Notes under the pieces: generated by a model
Databases searched by the model: none
Seen by the model: only the letters and a program-made list of their open reading frames with translations
What the model was told of the DNA's origin: nothing
NCBI GenBank assembly: GCA_011525875.1
Contig: WYBN01000009.1
Coordinates: 124,001 to 188,000, forward strand
Origin: Melioribacteraceae bacterium
Lineage (GTDB): Bacteria > Bacteroidota > Ignavibacteria > Ignavibacteriales > Melioribacteraceae
Direction of reading: 5' to 3'
Length of the DNA stretch: 64,000 nucleotides
Translations under genes and position numbers: made by a program
Part shown: positions 61,455 to 64,000 of the stretch, piece after piece
Layout of the letters: the number at the start of each line of letters is the position of its first letter
Position numbering within the stretch: the stretch's first letter is position 1

Positions 61455-64000
61455 ATGACTGAAAAAAGATTAAATAAGCAGAAGGACTTGGATATTAATT
61501 CGAGAGTTATTCTTGAATCCATGCCGATCGGCATTCTTTTATTCGATGCTGAAGGCGTAATAACTTATAGTAATGAGAACTTTCGAATATTTGTCAGCGA
61601 ACACTTGGGAGCGGACTTCGACACAAAATCAAATTTGTTTTCTTCTGGCATTATCGATTCACTCGGCTGCAAACACGAAATAAAAAATATTATTGAAGGC
61701 GAACCGTTTGAAAAACTCGTTAAGGATTTCAAGGCATTAGATGATTCTATAATAAAGATATATTTAAAAGGCTCTCCTGTATTCGATGATGAAATCCCGA
61801 AGGGCGGAATTTTGATAGTCGAGGATATTAAACCGGGTGACGAAAATATAACTTCCGGCAAGCCTGATTCAAGATTTATTGAATGTATCACCGATTTCTA
61901 TTTTGTCATTGACAAAGCAGGCGAAATATTGCAGAGGTCATCCGGCGACAAAAACATTTTCCTAAAAAAATATTTCTCAAAAAAAAACAAAAACTTTCTT
62001 GAATACTTTTCGGGTGAAACAAAAAAACTGATTACTTCGCTGATTACTTCTTCAGAAGAAATTAATGAGAACAAAACGAAACCTGTTCAACTGGACAAGA
62101 AGGATTCAAAAAGCGTATATGAATTTTCCGCCGTTCCACTGACCGGATCATCAGACCTGTTAGTTTTAATCCGCGATGCCTCAGAGCCGATGCACCTGCT
62201 TAAAGACTATGAGAATGAATTAAGCGAACTGCGTCAATATTTTGATATTACCAGCGCTATTTTAGATGCGGTAATAAATATGGACATGCATGGAAACATA
62301 ACTTTTTGGAATGATTCATCCGCAAGACTTTTCGGCTATTCAAGAAGCGAGATATTCGGTAAATTTATAGGAAAGATTATATCAGCGATAGATAAAAATT
62401 ATTTTAAGATTCTTCTTGACGAATTGAAGGAAAACAATTCTTGGAAAGGCGAATTCTGGATTGAGACCGCCAGCGGCGGGCAGGAGCTTTTATCAACGCG
62501 CATGGCTATATCCGGAGGTGATGAAAAATTTATTGTGATTCTTTGCTCGAGCATCACTGAACGCGCTAAAATTGAAAAGGAATTACGCGAATCCGAAGAA
62601 AGATTCAGAAATATTGTCACTAACACGCGCGAGTTTATCTGTACTTTTAATTTAGAAGGAAAACTCCTTTACGTTAATCCTTTCTTTGTCAGTCAATTTG
62701 GCTACTCGCAGGAAGAACTGCTCTCAATGAATCTTAATCAGCTTCTCAGTCCCGAGGAAAACGAAGATTTTAATTTCGAAGGAATATTAAAGAAGCCAAG
62801 CGCTTTTTTAGAATTATCTTTACGCAAAAAAGACGGAAGTAAAGTTTACGCCCTGGCTAATTTTACATCTGTTGATAATTCAGTGAACACTCCCGGCTAC
62901 TATGCCGCAGTTTTTACGGATATTACCGAAAAGAGAGAAGTTGAGAAAGATATACTGATGATACGCACCGTATTTGAAGCTTCTCAGGACGGGATTGCCG
63001 TTGAAAGCAAAAGGAAGTATCTTCTTGCTAACGACACATTTGCGCGAATGTTTGGCTATGACTCTGCCGAAGAAGTAGTAGGTATGGATCCTCTGGATTT
63101 TGTTCACATTGATTACTACCGCATTGTTGCCGATCAAATAAAAGCCATTGAACAAGATCAGACGAAAAGCGCACGTTATGATTTTGTTGGAATTAGAAAG
63201 GACGGTTCTTTATTTGATGTTGAAAAATCAATCTCTTCTTACAAAACAAAGGATGGGTTGTTTATAGTATCAACATTCAGAGATGTTACCAAAGAAAAGA
63301 AAACCCTTAAAGACCTTGAGGTATCGGAGGAGAGATACAGAAGCGTTACCGAGAATATTAACGACAGCGTCTGGTCTGCCGAAGAAATTAACGGAAGCAT
63401 TAAAGTTGTCTTCTTCAGCGAAGCAATAAAAAAAATATCCGGATATTCGCCTCAGTCATTTATCGACGATCAAAGACTATGGCTGCGAATCATTCACCCG
63501 GATGACGTAAATAATGCAGTAAAAAAATTGAGGGGAATTTATAAGGACCCGGCAAGGTCGTCAGATGAAATCGAATATAGAATAATCAATTCAATCGGTA
63601 ATATTATCTGGATCAAAAACAAAGTCAACATTATAAGAAAAGACGATGGCAGGGTTAAAAAAGTCTTTGGTTTAATCAGCGATATAACTTTGAGCCGCAA
63701 AGCGGAAGAAGATTTGCGGAAATCTAAAGAAGAACTGCAGGTACTTAATGAGACTAAAGACAGGTTTATTTCAATCATTTCACACGACTTAAGAACCCCT
63801 TTCAGTTCGATTTTAGGTTTTACAGATATGCTCTTAAGCGACAGGAATATGCCTGAAGACAGACAGGTTCAGTATATGAGCTTCATACAAGAATCCGCTA
63901 AAAACATGCTGTCTTTAGTCAACAGTCTGCTCGACTGGACGAGACTTCAAACAGGAAAAATCAATTTCGCTCCGCAAAGAATCAACGCAAGATACGTTGT
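61455..64000 (+). CDS. Multi-PAS sensor histidine kinase (3' end outside window)
   Basis: At least 848 residues from the ATG at 61455, still open at the right edge. No transmembrane helix is visible, so it is probably cytoplasmic. PAS or PAS-like domains begin near residues 15, 135, 262, 383, 501 and 627; the clearest carry 'FWNDSSARLFGYSRSEIFGK', 'YVNPFFVSQFGYSQEEL', 'ANDTFARMFGYDSAEEVVG' and a PAC-type 'IIWIKNKVNIIRKDDGR'. The HisKA helix follows with the phosphorylated histidine in 'FISIISHDLRTPFSSILGF' (His777). The ATPase domain would lie beyond the window. The response regulator and signal are unknown. Confidence 0.9.
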   Translation, partial: MTEKRLNKQKDLDINSRVILESMPIGILLFDAEGVITYSNENFRIFVSEHLGADFDTKSNLFSSGIIDSLGCKHEIKNIIEGEPFEKLVKDFKALDDSIIKIYLKGSPVFDDEIPKGGILIVEDIKPGDENITSGKPDSRFIECITDFYFVIDKAGEILQRSSGDKNIFLKKYFSKKNKNFLEYFSGETKKLITSLITSSEEINENKTKPVQLDKKDSKSVYEFSAVPLTGSSDLLVLIRDASEPMHLLKDYENELSELRQYFDITSAILDAVINMDMHGNITFWNDSSARLFGYSRSEIFGKFIGKIISAIDKNYFKILLDELKENNSWKGEFWIETASGGQELLSTRMAISGGDEKFIVILCSSITERAKIEKELRESEERFRNIVTNTREFICTFNLEGKLLYVNPFFVSQFGYSQEELLSMNLNQLLSPEENEDFNFEGILKKPSAFLELSLRKKDGSKVYALANFTSVDNSVNTPGYYAAVFTDITEKREVEKDILMIRTVFEASQDGIAVESKRKYLLANDTFARMFGYDSAEEVVGMDPLDFVHIDYYRIVADQIKAIEQDQTKSARYDFVGIRKDGSLFDVEKSISSYKTKDGLFIVSTFRDVTKEKKTLKDLEVSEERYRSVTENINDSVWSAEEINGSIKVVFFSEAIKKISGYSPQSFIDDQRLWLRIIHPDDVNNAVKKLRGIYKDPARSSDEIEYRIINSIGNIIWIKNKVNIIRKDDGRVKKVFGLISDITLSRKAEEDLRKSKEELQVLNETKDRFISIISHDLRTPFSSILGFTDMLLSDRNMPEDRQVQYMSFIQESAKNMLSLVNSLLDWTRLQTGKINFAPQRINARYV

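Overview
The window looks like chromosomal DNA of a Bacteroidota/Chlorobiota-type bacterium, most likely Ignavibacteria (Ignavibacterium/Melioribacter-like). This is an inference from content. The 1365-aa surface protein at 23292-27389 ends in a type IX secretion sorting domain with the YPNPFNP signature. A PorV/PorQ-family protein, a DUF4954 protein and a secreted DPP-IV-type S9 peptidase are present. Several promoters fit the Bacteroidota layout (TTG, about 20 bp, TAnnTTTG). The DNA is AT-rich and densely coded, with no gene-free stretch above 300 bases. I saw no tRNA, rRNA, CRISPR array, insertion sequence or prophage gene.

Layout. 1-2404: end of a probable methyltransferase, a GNAT acetyltransferase, a LapA-like membrane protein and a NagZ-type GH3 enzyme. 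2457-4812: a diheme cytochrome c (minus) and a membrane metallophosphoesterase. 4826-10006 (minus operon): acyl carrier protein, ADP-forming acyl-CoA synthetase, NagB, DUF4954 protein. 10241-15436: GpmI, PorV-like protein, a lipoprotein, then an ECF sigma / anti-sigma-like / TonB-domain lipoprotein operon. 15572-20078 (minus): TonB-dependent receptor, RseP, Dxr. 20246-27389: envelope gene set ending in the large FnIII/T9SS protein, closed by a clear terminator.

27487-31461 is the most distinctive part. A PAS-AAA+-Fis sigma54 activator is followed by two near-identical palindromes, a consensus -24/-12 sigma54 promoter, an exported multiheme c-type cytochrome lipoprotein (ten CXXCH plus one CX3CH) and an exported tandem-rhodanese lipoprotein. 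The arrangement reads as a self-contained inducible respiratory or sulfur-handling module whose substrate I cannot name.

32088-43798 holds a CcsA/HemX-like protein and hemA, C, D, E, N, G(Y), B and L. This is the C5 pathway from glutamyl-tRNA to protoporphyrin IX; ferrochelatase is not in the window. A divergent ATP-grasp gene interrupts the cluster. Haem supply next to several c-type cytochromes fits a respiratory lifestyle.

43807-64000 carries housekeeping and envelope genes: SppA, DPP-IV-like peptidase, LysA, LeuS, SerS, a heterodimeric-type ABC exporter pair, a small unknown protein, a family 9 glycosyltransferase, Kdo transferase WaaA, ATP-dependent PEP carboxykinase, and a multi-PAS histidine kinase cut off by the right edge.
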